A stretch of 64,000 nt of DNA, taken from contig JASAND010016262.1 of assembly GCA_030248195.1 (NCBI GenBank), forward strand, positions 1-64,000. The letters run 5' to 3'. This stretch comes from Trissonchulus latispiculum. Its lineage: Eukaryota; Nematoda; Enoplea; Enoplida; Ironidae. The notes beneath the pieces were generated by a model. It was not told the origin of the DNA. It saw nothing but the letters and a program-made list of their open reading frames with translations, and made no database searches. Position 1 is the first letter of the stretch. Each line of letters begins with the position of its first letter. Positions 11,501-25,899 of the stretch are shown one piece after another. A program made the position numbers and the translations under genes.

Positions 11501-14500
11501 GAAATAGGCAACTAATTTCAGGCGGATTTGTAGACGCTTAAGCCGTAGTTTATTTCGACTAAAGAATAATATTGTACTGAACAGAATTATTCAAAAATTT
11601 TAAATGTATTAAAAGCATTCCGAAGGCTGTGGCAAAAAGAGCGAGAAGTGGGAGAAACTTGTTTTTTCCGGTACCTTTGACACTGTACAATTTATTTTTT
11701 ATTATACACTGTCTTTGCTTTGCTTTCATCCCCGGATACACATCCCTTGAGCCAGGCAGGCGTGTATCCGGGTATGAGCACCGGCACCCTAGACCCTGAC
11801 CAGGGTAGGATTCGTATCCGGGGGTTACTGTACCTTTACCTTTTTGCTTCCAGTTCAGCAACAGCTGCTTTTCCCTCTATTGTTGTAGCTCCAGAATCCG
11901 TCCAGTTTTCCGCAAAGTGTTCAGGAATTGCTGGTAACCCTGCAGCGTCATGGGGACTCGGATAATCTAGCCTACCTCAGAACTCATCTGGATGTTCTGA
12001 CTGGCATTAACCCGATCTATGGTAACAGTTTTTGAGCTTTGAACGCCTGGAAAGCCTCAAACCAATTGTTCTGTCTTATTGTTTAGGGCTCAAAACTAAA
12101 CTAATCCTACATGCTTGTGCCCTAATTTTGACGAAAGCAGTTGCCTTGTACTTAGAAGATAATAAAATGTTGAAGACATGTTTCGGCTTTGCAGAGGCTG
12201 TTGAAAAGACCCTTGGTTGTTTTTGTTTGTGTAAGTTAAATTTTTGGTTCAATTTCAATCTTTTTTCTCATCATTTTATGATTGTTGTATGTCTTGTCTA
12301 TTATTTTTCCAGATTCTTCAGCGGAACCGACGACTTGGTCTCAGCTATATGACGCCCTGAAAGCCGTGGCGGTGGTCTTGGATGCCCAAGTTAAATACTG
12401 TTCTAGACGGTGGTCTAGGTGGGTGCTTTTACCAAAAGATTTTCTGAAATTTAAACTTATTTTAAAATTTGTAAATGTTATCTGTGCGTTATTATGAGTT
12501 GGCGTTGTTTTATGCAACACTTTAATACAATTCTGAAATTTGACTATTTCAAAATGTCCATGGAATTATCTCCATTTTGAGGGATAATTTAGTTTGATTG
12601 AGTAAAATAAGGTTGGCCCAGTTTGTCGATTCTATTTTAAATTTTTTAAGATTTCACTTCTTGTCATATTTTGGGTTTATTTCAGGTCCAGTCATCATAA
12701 TAATTCAGCTAGCAGTAGCGGATCTGCAGCTGATTTTTATGCCACTGGACGCTATAAGACGACCATGTGTAGAGATATTGTCGATAGGTATACATATATT
12801 TGAGAGTATTTTTGTTTGGTTTAATTTTTAGGCATGAGGGGAGAGGTTGTAGAATAAGAGAAAGAACACCCTCCCCTCCCCTGTTGGGAACTTTTCCCGA
12901 CTGTATTTTAACTCCTTTTTGAAAAGGTTAAAGTTAAAGTTATGCTAACTAAGTTAAGGTGATGATTCCTTTTGGGCACATATTGTTGTTTGGCGGCGTA
13001 AATCAAGATGAAATTTGATGAAACTTTCTTTTAGCGTTCTAACACCCTCCGCGAAATTCCGATTCAAAAATTCAAGATTTCCGGTCAGAGTGGTTTTTCC
13101 CAATTTCTGAACGTTTGGCAGCTGTTATACAATTCTGACTCAAGCCATTCGAAAGATCTCATTGAGCTTCACATTTTTGCTTTATAAAGCAAGTTTCTAG
13201 CTTTTCTCTACCGTGAGATATAGATTTTCTTGTTTTGGAGTCGAAAACTTGTTATTTTTGCAGAAATCAAAAAATCCAACATTTCTTGAACTACGCAAGC
13301 CGTAAAATCAAACTAAGGTCGTCGATCTGAAGGTCTCACAGGGACAAATTATCCGATTATCCGATTATCATACTATTATTATTATTAACCGATGTCTCGC
13401 GAAAAAATTTACTTGAGTCTGCAAAAATTCCGGAAAGTTATACTTCTTCTAAAATGTACTAAAAATATTTTAGAGTAGCAACATTAGTTTCGTGGCATGC
13501 ATTAAAAAGAGAAAATGTCAAGCTACATTTTGATATAAAAATGGCTTGTTAACTCCAAGTAATGAATGAGTAATAATGGTGCAAACTTTATGTGACCAAA
13601 GGGAATCACCACCTTAAGAGGAGAGGTTAACGAATTTTCGATCGAAAATTTGAAAATTCTGTCAATTTCTTTTGATAATTTCGTACAGTTACACAATTTT
13701 TTTACAGTTTTCTTCATTTTTGTTATTTTGCAGGGGACTGTGTCCACGCGGTGAATCCTGCACCTTTGCCCATTCTGCCAAGGAGCTCGCCAGGTTGGTA
13801 GGAGATTTCTATATGAATTTTAAATCCATATTTAATTTTGGAAAAGTTGCCGCAAGCAATGAATATTACTCTGATCTGAACACTACGCACACTGCGAAGT
13901 GCGCACTTGGGCAAGGGGGCGGGTGCCCTGGAATCGGGCAGGACGCACCGAGTTTTGGCCTTTAATTTATATCCGACAACAACGTTGGGCATTTTGAAGA
14001 AATGATGAAACTTAGAATTTTCGTGAAAAGAATATTATTCCCTGGAACCCATTCATAATGTGGGTGTAGTACAGCTGCTAGGGAACAGAGCATGTACCCG
14101 GACCTGATAACAGACTGAGCGTACCTTTACCTGTCATTATTATCATGACATTTACCTGTCATTAAAAATCATACCTGTTATTATGTTAACAGTCAATTGT
14201 TTATTCTGGATTGAAGTTTATCTGTTTATGTTTGCTTGTTTGTTTGTTTGTTTATTTACTTTTAGTTATCGTTACCATGCCCGCAACATGCACTATCGTG
14301 ACAGTGGCGACCTACAGCAACAGCAACAACAGCAACCCGCCTATTACCAGCGCTCTAGCCTATCACGCTGCAGCTCTGTAGCTGCGGCGGCTACCCCCTC
14401 CAGTTATGCGGGGGTCAGTGGTGGGGGTAAGCCAGCGGCAGGTGGCCCCTCCCGACCGCTCCCCACAGGACGCCCCCTTCAAATAGAGGCCCTCCCTGGG

Positions 14501-17500
14501 GGTGATATGAATTTTTCTGAACACCCCGCTGTTGGCACATCGCCAACTGTGGGTAATGGGGGTCTGTCGGCCCCCAACCAACTACCCACAGTGGACCTGA
14601 GTCGCTCTGTTAGTCCAGGGTAAGTAACACCCTCTGGTAGTGATGATAAGATTGGCTGTCGTAAATTTTAGGATTTGTTGTTTGTGTAGTAAATGAGAAT
14701 AAACATCTGTATTTTGTCAGATTGCATTTATCCGATCTGTACTGAACGATAAGTTTTTTCAGAAAAAGCACTGTTTCGAAAATGTAAGTCTCGTCAGAGT
14801 CAACGCGAGGACTTTTGATGTTTTGTATTGTTGTGTTTCGGAAAACGTTCACAATTACACACAGAAGCACAAAAAACAGGTATATAGTCAACTTGTCGCA
14901 ATTTCTGTTGACGTCAAACTATACTCCGTAGAGTTCTTTTACTGTATTTTCAGTTTTTTACTGGAAACCGTTTTACTGTTACACAATTGGATTTATGTAA
15001 AGTACTGTTTCAGTATTCCACCGCCACAGCCTAAGCCCGCTCCCTATGTCTGCCCGGTGGCTGCACCACCTGCACAGCCGGTCAATGTGGTGAACAGTGT
15101 TGGTGGAATTGAGACTGTACTGGTACCTGGAGGATCAGGTCTGTCTCTGAATTTGAAACAGTTTTTGATGAAATATTGAATGTCTGAACTTTTTTGATTT
15201 GAGGGTTGAAAGTAGAACATTGATGAAGTATTGAATGTCTGAACGCCTGAACAGGCTTGAAGGGGATTGGCTGTGTGTGTGTGTTTGCAGCTGAGGATTT
15301 TTGTGAATGGTGTGTGCGTGTGTGCAGTGTGGTCGTGGTGTGCGTGGTATGTGTGTGGGGTTTCCTGGGTGAAAATTTATCATAATGAAATAATGATGGA
15401 TGATAATAATGATGATGATAAATAATGAAAACGCCTGCCTGCAGTCACTAAGGCCGAAGCCTTAGTCCGAACAGGAGAGGGCGTTTTCCATTATTTCTTC
15501 ATGACTAATGCCTTGTATCCTTCGTGGATCCGCCTGCTGGCTCGCGTTTACCTCATTTTCTTGATGTAACTGGGTGAAAATTTAGTGAGAAAAGGTTGTG
15601 AGTGACCCCCCCCTATAGCGGGGAGGCTTAGACGAAAATTGAGATATTGAAATGGCTTAGAAATGCTAAGAATTAAGCTAAAATAAATCTGTTTTTGCTT
15701 AGACTGCTACAGCTAAGCTAAGTATTTATATAAATACAGTGTCACAATAAACAGTTTTATTCCAAACAAATTCTAGTGGTGTCGGAAAGTGCTTGAAACT
15801 TTTGGCAAAATTTGTGCAAACCTATAATACAGTAAAACCGATTAAAAACACTTCAAATGTTTTTGTGTTAACTGTGTTAACTTTTTCGTAGTCATGGGCG
15901 GTTTACGGAGTTTCGTATTCATTTAAAAGTCTGACTTAGGGCCTTTTCACGCAGCGAGTTAAAAGAGTTAATTGAGTTAAAATTAACTCAATCCTTTTCG
16001 TGTTCAGGGTTAAAAGAGCAAAACAGTTCATTTTAACTCATCTACAGGGTTGAACGAGTTAAAAGGTTTTAACTCTATTCTTTTAACTCGCGCGCGCAAA
16101 GGCCCTTTATTTTGCTTAGAATCAGGCGGTTTGTTGATTGACGTGCGTTGTATATTATGTTGACTAAATTTTCAGTTCTCTGTATTCTGTACTATTTTCT
16201 GGTCTAAGCTGGGTTAAACCTAATCCAGCCAGCTGGCGCTTTGATATTCACTCTGTAAAGTTTACATTTCCATAGGCGTAAACGCCAAAGACGGGCGTCA
16301 GCGTGCGTAGACGCCTCCGATTGTAACATGCTCGTTTTGCGGTTTTAAGATATCAATTGTTACGAATTCATGCTCACGAACGCAAGCAGACGCTTTTATA
16401 TGCGCGCGTCTACGTGCGTCTTCATGCGTCTGGAACTATGAAATCAGCATTAGTGGTTCCTAAGAAAGAAAGCATAGAGTAGAGCTAGAAAATCACATTC
16501 ATAACCTTTACTTTAAATAGATTACAACACCTACCTACAGTTGCATTAGTACAACAGTATACGTAGTAAGTAATGTACAGTTTTTCATTCCTTAGCATGT
16601 CTTCATCACCACGGTGTCATGTCTCGTAACCACGAATTTCCTCCAACTGTCACTTTCTACAACCAAACAGTAAACAGTATTTCAGGGCTGCGGTTAGATT
16701 TTCTGGTTCACGTTTCTGGGCTACTCTTAACGGCATTGGGTTGTAGTCATTTAACGATGAAGGAATCGCATAGAATAGGGTTTCAATGGGAACAGGTGAT
16801 GGTTCTTCCTCCAGAAGGTAGATTTCTGGTGGCCCGGGCCCAAATTCGGGTTGGGCCGTGCCGGCCCAGAGTTCGTTTTCTTCGCCGCCCAATATTCCGG
16901 GAGATAAAGCTCGACAGCTGACCGGTCCGACCGTTAGAGTTAACCAAATAGATAGTAGAATTAGTAGAGAGTGTGCACTGCTTTGTGACATTGTCCCTTT
17001 TTTTCGGCCGACTGTTCTGGTTTCCTGTTGTCTGTTTGTAGCGTGAAACTGTGACCACCACAGTTAGAAAGGCCCAGATTACTGTACACTAAAACTGTAT
17101 ATATACCTGAAACATTACAAAAGTCCATCTTACTGGGTTTTGCTTAGGCCAAAGAAGTGGAGGAGTCTCCGCCGCCCCTCCCCACTTGTGGGCGGAAGAC
17201 CAAAAGTGGGAGGGGGAGAATAAAGTGGCCTAAAAATGCTAAAAATGCGGTTAAAATAGCCCTGGATTTTACATATATATACCGCTATAATTAAGCTAAA
17301 AAGTGCTTAAAAATCAAGTTGTTTTAGTACCAAAATAGACGATTTTAGACCAGATCATGCCGGCGAAGCGAAAATTTTTGAAAATGTTGACCAGAAATTT
17401 TGAAAATTCGAATTTTCTGGGGCACCTTATAGTGATAGTGAGTGGGAGGATTCAAAAAATGCGGGGCGCCCCCCCCTCATAAGAAGGACGTTAAAATGTG

Positions 17501-20500
17501 CAAATCGTAGTATTGGACTGTTACTAAAAAAGGTAACGGTAAGCCCCGAAGAGTTCTTCTACCGTTGTTATGTCAGGGTCTAGGGTGCGGTCTCTTTGAT
17601 CCTCGGATACACTGTCCTTTAGCCAGAAGTGTTACCTCAAATGACGGGTACAACCGTGGGGGAGAGACCAGCTCCTCAAGTACCCTACACTGTCTCTTGT
17701 TAGCTTCCCGCATAAGTGGTACCCATTAACCGATCAATTAAAGATGGATAACTGGATTGGCTAGAGTTCACTGCGAACCGATATAGGCTTAATTCTTTGC
17801 TCTACGGGATTTGAGAAAGCTTTGTGGCTGGTGTGAGTCGAACCACTGACTATCGCATCAGTGTCGGGCGCCCTAGACCACTCGGCTTTTCGGCCTAAAA
17901 CTTTTGTATTTTGTTATATATGCACTATATACAAGGTAAAGGAAAAGTTGCCTCTGGAGAGAACTGCAACCTAATGAAAGTTATTCGAGCGCCGGTGCTT
18001 ATCTTATCTCCGGATTCTCAGCTCGAAGCCAGGAGTGACAGACAACTCAAATGTAGACTACATCTCTAGAACACGGGCCAGCCCTTCATCAGGCATTGTG
18101 CCAGAACACAGACCGGACCATTACTGATTAATTAAAGTCATAGCAAATGCTTGGAGAAAAGTTAATTTAGATTTATATACATATTAGTTTAGTGTATATC
18201 CCCAGAATTTGCAATTTCCATCGGGAAGACTACTGTGTCACAGATGCCTGAATGAATTAAAGACAAGAAAAGATGTTTCTGGCATGAAACGATGATGATA
18301 AGTGTGTGTATAATATATAATATATAGCATATAATAGACCCTCCATAAAATGTGGGTCTTCCCCCAATGTATGGCTGACAACGGCATCGGGCTGTATTCA
18401 TTTAACGGGATTAAAATTTATCTTTATTCTAAAATTCTATTGGCTAAAATGTGCTATTTTGGACCGCTCTGAGTTTAAAAATCGTAAAAAGGTTCAATTT
18501 CGCAATGTTCTAGTTTGAACGACGAAGAGAAACCAAAATATTTTTGCGCTGTTCCTAATTTTTGGAAAAAGTATATACATAGTACGTATTAGGGATGGGC
18601 GCGGAAAAAAAGGACTGGAAAAAAGGTTTTTTCCGTTTTTTCCCATTTTTTCCGATGGGGTGGAGAAAAATGGAAAAATATTCCTAGTGTAATTTTAACG
18701 ATTTTTACAGCGAAATTTAATGTTTTCTGAACTTTCCCGGCGATTTCGCACTATTTCAACCTTTTCCGTGGGTCATAGTAGGTGGGGGGTATGCTAAATC
18801 TGACCAAATTGTATTTGGGTTTTTTCGAAGCATCGGAAAAAATGGAAAAATATTCGGGACATGTTCTGAAAGTTAATTTATGAGTTCAGAACATTAAGAA
18901 ACTGCCCAAAACGCGCCAGTATAAAAAGCGGACGCGGACGCGGAAGCGGACTCGGGGTATAAAAAGCGGAAGCGGACGCGGACGTAAGGTATAAAAAGCG
19001 GACGTCACTTTTTGGTATAATTTGCGTACGCGGGCAAAAGGTATAATTTGCTGACGCGGACGCGGACGCGAGGTATAAAACGCGGACGCGTAAGTGAAGT
19101 ATAAAACGCGGACCCAAAACGGACGCTAATATAATCTGCTTGCAGCATAAAGTAATCAGGTTTCATAAATGAGTTTTACACAAAGAAGCACTTCTAATTG
19201 AACTTTTGCCCTAAAACGTTTGGACGACGTCATAAAATAGCTGCAATAATTTACAATCATAAGAAAAATATTTCACTCTCACTTTCACTCAGGTTTCACA
19301 TACTCTGGGTTACCCTGAAGTTTTTGGGGTTAGGCTAACCTTAAAAACTATAAAATATGAAACTGCGAGCGAAATGTAAAAACTACGAACGAAATCTTGT
19401 AGAAATTACAAGACGCAATCTTTTCTACATCTACGACTTGTACAAAACCTTTGTTCTATGTATTATCCACAAAAAAGATTCCCCCAGTTTCTGCGAGAAA
19501 TTGTAAGGAAGTTTTCCCGCATTAAACTAGTTGAAAGAATTAAAATTAACTCAATCCTTTTTGTACAAGGGTAGAAGACTTAACCAGAATATTTCAGTTA
19601 ACTTAACTAGTCAACAATTTCGTTCAACGAGCCCTATTTCGTTAAACATTAAAATGGTACGATTAAGTGCTAATTTTAATCTAATCCGAAATCTAAAATC
19701 TAAAATAAAATAAAATAAAATCTAAAATAAGTCTAATCTAATCTTTAAAGAAATAGGCCACGGAAAAATTAAAAATTTTCCAATGTTATGTATTAAAGTT
19801 AAAAGTTTTTTAAAACTTAGAAAACTTAGTTAAAACTCAGATGTTGACAAAATGTCCGCGTTTTATACTTTGCGTCCGTTTCCGCAAATTATACCCCGCG
19901 TTCGCGTCCGCGTTTTATACCGCACGTCCGCATACACGTCCGCGTTTTATACCTTACGTCCGCGTCCGCTTTTTATACCCCGCGTCCGCTTCCGCGTCCG
20001 CGTTTTATACCCCGCGTCTTAAGACGTTTCCGCGTCCGCGTCCGCTTTTTATACTGGCCCTCAAAAACACTGTTTAATGATATAATAAGACGATATTCAT
20101 GAGCTTGAGCTAATTCTGGAATTTAACATTTTTTGCCATGGTTGCGTAACTCATGTTGAGTTAACAATTTCATGTCTATATAACAGTGGAATGTTCAGCC
20201 GAAAACTGTTAAAACATCTGGTACTATTTACGTTACGAGGTGTGTTACCTACGGAAACCGCAGACCAGGTCTAGCAGAACCGCCAAGGTATACAGAAGTC
20301 ACCTGTAGTTTACTCTACAGTATCGTCTGCTGAAGATTCCTGTAATCAATACTGAAAACCTTGTAAGCGTTTGTCTAAGTGCACTACCGGGTGGGGCTAT
20401 TAAATATCTTGAAAACTGCATCTATGCATGCAGAAACATGAAATAACGCAACTGTTAGTACATTGGTAAATTTTGGGGTGATCGGAAAAAAAGGAAAAAA

Positions 20501-23244
20501 ATGGAAAAAACTGCAAAAAAACCGGAAAAAAGGTTTTTTCCGGCAATCTTTTTTTCCGGAAAAAACCAACCCTAGTACGTATATATGTGAGGGTTTTCAT
20601 GGTTACTAGTCTGTAGTCCGTTTTCCAATTGCGCGTATCGTTTAAGTGTACGAATTTAACTTACAGTTGTAGTTTATTTAAAGTTAACGACAAGCTGCTT
20701 CCAAATAGGGCTGTTCCGACAAGAAATTCTCGATGCCGGGCCCGCTACAAGGCCCGGCCCTGGCCCGGAGCCCGCTACACGGCCTTGTCGTCCCGGCCCG
20801 GACAGTCCGAACCAGTGCCGATATGAAATTCGAAATCTGACAGCTCAGATTTACACACACAAATTTACTTTTTTATACCTTATACCGTTGCAACAAATAC
20901 GCTTAACTTTTGAAACTTGATTTATTGCATCAGAATGTAAAATTACTACTGTCGATTTGTCCGTTTATGAGCCCTTCTAATTTCCTGAAGTTCGACTTAG
21001 ACGACTTAGCTAAAAAGACACTTATCATCTGCTGGGTTTATTTTAGGCGAAAAAGGGAGGGGGGGGGGGGGTCCAAAAGTGGGGGGAATAAAATGGGTTA
21101 AAATGCTAAAAATACAGTAAAAATTGCCTGTTTTCTACATGTGCAGCTATAACTAAGCAGAAAAGTGCTCAAAAATTAAGTTTTAGTACCAAAATAGACG
21201 ATTTTTGACCAAAAAATTCCGGCGAAGCCGAAAATTTTTTGAAAATTTAGACCACAAATCTTTAAAATTTGGCAATTTCTAGGCTCCCTAGGGTGACTGG
21301 GGGAGGAACCCAAAAAGTGGGGGGCGCCCCCTCCCCGCCCCCCCCCCCACTAAAGTAAATCCAGATCTGTGATTAAACCTACAAGGGATTGCTCAATAAG
21401 TAGTATTATATAATAATTGAAGAAACAACCGATGTCCCATTGTAGAAGACATCGCAAATAAACTGCTTGACTGTGAAAGAATAAATTTGGATTAAATTTA
21501 AATCGACTTTTCTTATTATGCAAACTCGCAACTCAAATTGTTCCGGATCGCGGATTTTGATGTGAGTGTATTTTGAAAGCCAGGCGCGTTTACTTTGAGC
21601 TATGACCGACGGCATGCCGGCTTGGCGCTTCTCTGGGCCCGTGAACAAATCTACTCAATTGTCATTCAAAAAACATTAAATCAAAATAAATTTAAGTAAA
21701 ACGTATATAATTCTTTTAAGACAAAGAAATTATAAAAGAAGCATTTTCACAAAGCCAATATCTCATCCCGTCACCAAGTCTTCGTATAAATGTGAACAAA
21801 GGAGAAAGTAATTTGACTTTTAGTTATACATTCTACATGCAAAAGTGCAATAGAAAGGCAATAACACACTAACTGTAGATTTGGTCGCGATGAGCCCGGT
21901 GAGCCCGGATGTTTGACCGGGCCTTGTAGCGGGCCGGGCTTTTGAGACCCTCCGGGCCGGGCCCGGGCCGGGCTCAATAAAAAATTCCCGGGCCGGGCCT
22001 ACTCCGGGCTGGCCCGGGCCCGGAGCCCGCTACACGGCCCGAGAACAGCCCTACTTCCAAATAACGGACTTCAGATTCGTGTTCTGCGACCCAAAAAATT
22101 CATAGAACTTGTCAACAAAAAAGTGCCTGTGGAAACTACAGGAATCACTTTTGTAAATGGTGAATACAAAAGCTTTTGTAGAAAATAAAGGTTAAGTCTT
22201 GTAATTTCTACAGGTCATCCTTGGTAGTATTTACCGGATATACTTTGGTAGAATGGATTACAAGTTGGACTAGTATTCAATTAGGGATGCACCGGGGCCT
22301 GGCCCCGGCCCCGGCCCCGGTAGTCAGGCCCCGGTCCCGGCCCCGGTAGTCAGGCCCCGGTACCGACCGGGGCCAAAAATTAGAAAAATTTTGTAAATTT
22401 TTACATTTTTTGACCAAAATTTTGAATTTTCGAAAGTCAAAAAGTGTTACAAATCGTTTGTTTTCCCGCTGATATGAATGAAAACAACGATATATAGTAA
22501 CGTTTGTATATCAAAAATTATTGCAAAATTTAAATTTTCAAGAAAATATTGGAAAATTTTCGATTTGGACCCCCAATTTCTAGGCCCCGGCCCCGGCCCC
22601 GGTAGTGGCGGCCCCGGTGCATCTCTATATATTCAATACACATGAAACTATAATTTTCACTGGTTTACAGGTTTTCTCTACAGGTTATTACTCGATACGT
22701 TGATAACGTAAACTGATTCTATAAAGCCGACAGTGATCAGAATTTTTTTGAATGTTTTCAAATTTTTCAATCTTTCAACACCCCGCGGGTGATTTTTTAT
22801 AACGACCGCTCCCTTCCAAAAAAATATTTTGGGAGCGGCCGCCCCCCCCTAACAGGTCGCTCCAGTAAAATTTACAGGTTTTGTCTTGTAAAAACTACAG
22901 GTTTGGTATCTGAACTAGGATTGTCAAAAAAGTCAAACCAAACTACAGGTTTCTTTAGTATACATTTTCTACAGGAAACTCCTATAATAAAAACTACAGG
23001 TTTCCTTAGTATTTTCTACAGGAAATAACTGTAATTATTGCTATTCAAGAGGCCGGTAAAAATACAAAAGTTACTTTTGTGGAAAATACAGGAAGCTCCG
23101 CTGGTGACTGACCGCACAGGAGCACTGTTGTAGATAACTACAAGAATTGCTGTAGTTTCTACAGGAGTCTTTTTAAGAGTGAAACGAAACGTTCTATTCT
23201 GATTGGTCCCCACCGTGCGAAATTAAAAACTTTGAAATGATTGA

Positions 23245-23304
<60 letters not shown>

Positions 23305-23901
23305 CAACCAACAATGATTACGAATACTGTAAAAGAGAAACATAATAAAAACAGTAACAATTTACACCACGAGTTCACATTAAATCACAAATCACTGGTT
23401 ATTGAGGTTCGGGATGGGCCGAACATCGACTACATTAACCCGACCCTCGGACCCGAATTCTACTTGGTCGAAAATTTTAGCTTGATTGGTCAAGTTTTAG
23501 AAACTTTGGAGCTGGAGCACTGGATAAGGGAATTCAATTGGGAAAAGACCCACATGTCTTATAATTCTACTACTGTTACTATGCATTCGTTCATGAAGAA
23601 AGGTAAATACGTGAAATTGTTGCAAAATGATCCGAACTAGAATAGGTGCGTATACATAAGTAATACTTAATCTTGTGGGAATGTTGGGATCTATGTTAAA
23701 ATTGAGGGCGGGTTGAGGCTCTACCAAGCCGTATTTATCTACCTACCTATTGGTAGAATTACATAACAAATTTTCTTGGACTATATACTTAGTCAGCGAG
23801 CGGGGGTGGAAGTTAAGATAGTGGGGGGAAAGTTGAAATTCTAAATCTTCTAGAAAGTAACGACAAATAGGGGTAAATCCTTGCATAATCTGCGTAACTA
23901 A

Positions 23902-23967
<66 letters not shown>

Positions 23968-25851
23968 GTACTTCTATATGTGGAGACATGATATTGGCAC
24001 TTGTGTGGATAATTTTATCTTTCTAATTCTTACGGAGATAGTAACTTTATATTCTTGTTAGACGTAGTGCTTCTACGATTGTTAAGGTGTGACTTTGAAA
24101 GAAAATGTTGATCTAAATGGAAAGAACTGATTACGTTCAAGATAACCTTTAAGCAATAACCTAATGGAGGTCTCAAATAAATGTTTAAATTTATTCCGAT
24201 TACGTGAATTGGTATATATACGTAACGTAATTATTTCTTAATTCTTATTTAACGTATTTACGTGAATTTGTATAAAATATGTATACATACGCAACTTAAT
24301 TCTTTCTTAATTCTTAATTGACTTATTAAGATATATACGAACCTAAAGCCAAAGTACAAGTTTTGATTAATCTTGTGAACTAGACTAGACGTATATAGTC
24401 CTATCGGAAGTGGTTTTTGGCCGCAGAACATATACCACGGAAAAATTCGCCTAGATCTAGATAGATAACTAGCTTTTCGTGGAATACACGGCACTCGTCT
24501 CCTTAAATTCAAAAAAAGACATTTTAAATTAATTAAAAGATTATACAATATACATACATATATAGTCTTAGAGGTAGAAAAAGTACACACCAACCTAGAA
24601 ATGTATATATACGCAGCTTATGGGTCATAGGGTCTATTTCTTTAAAGATTAATTTAAAGATTTAGATTTAGTGATCGCATTAAACGGATTAAAAATCAGC
24701 CGGATTAATATTTTAATTGCTATTTCTTTAATGCTGAATTAAACGAGTTTATTTTAATCTATTTAATCTGCCATTAAAGAAACAGCGATTAAAAATTTTA
24801 ATCCGCCAAATTAACGAGGATTAAAAACTAGTTGAAAATGCAGGAGGCGGATTAAACGGATTAAAATTAATCTTTAAAGAAACAACGATTAAGCAGGTCG
24901 GATTAAAGTTAACTCGTTGATTTTTTAATCCAACTTGTGAATAAAGAAACAGGATAAGATTAAAATTTTAATCCTAGGTCTATTAAAGAAATAGGATTAA
25001 TTTAATCGTTTAACTCGTTGGATTAAATTTTAATCTGTTTAAGCCGAGGTGCTGTTTCTTTAATGCGGACTAATGTTAATCCAATCCGTTTAATCTTTAA
25101 GGAAATAGGGCTTTAGTTGTATTAGGCAGATACTCCAAAAAGCGTGCTGTGCGTCAAAGAATAGGTTTTACTGGTGCAAATAATACGTATCGTTTCTGCT
25201 AAAAAGTATACTTTTAAATTTATTTTCGGATGATTTGTGAAAAACTAAACATTTAACTTTTGATTTCCTCAAATATATTTTTTAAAAAAACAAAGGTTTT
25301 CTTCCGCAGGATGACAGCAGGTGGGGCGTGACTCAGACAGGCTTGCTTTTCGGAAAACAGCAAGGCTTCTTTCCGCCTCAGATACAATCCAGAAATGACA
25401 GACAAAGGAAAAATGTAAAATAGAAATGGTGACGTTTAAGGGAAGCATAAAGGGCTTCTGGAAAAGCTGTAAGAAAGAGGGAATCAAATTTAGAATTGAC
25501 CAAAAGGATTACATTCCTGCTTTTATATGGTGCTACGGTTATATATTTATTATTTGGTTAAAATTGAGGCAATGGACGTGGTCTTCTGGGACGGGTGAGG
25601 CTTGTTGGAGGTCCCTTTTTGTTAGGGTGCGAGGGAGGCATTTTTTAAATTTCATCCTCTTGGGGTGATCGTACCCCCCCCCCTTGGCCCTTACGGTGGG
25701 GTCGTCTTCAACCGACTTGAAACGGAAATGAAATGATACTCTCAACTCTGTCTGGTTGAAAAGCTAAGGCAAACTTAGATTAATGGAATGAATCCAAATT
25801 CTGACCGATTGCCTGTTTTGCCATAATACGTATATATGTATATATATTATA

Positions 25852-25899
<48 letters not shown>

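Noticed and set aside
14183..14265. Upstream start for the exon 9 frame
   Set aside because: This is the polypyrimidine tract and acceptor region of Roquin intron 8; the conserved reading begins after the AG at 14265.
16619..16921. 100-codon plus-strand ORF overlapping the peptide candidate
   Set aside because: It has no signal peptide or recognisable motif and looks like the antisense shadow of the minus-strand frame.
23314..23640. 108-codon ORF in Roquin intron 10
   Set aside because: It follows an ATT microsatellite, has no recognisable domain or start context, and its composition gives no support for coding.
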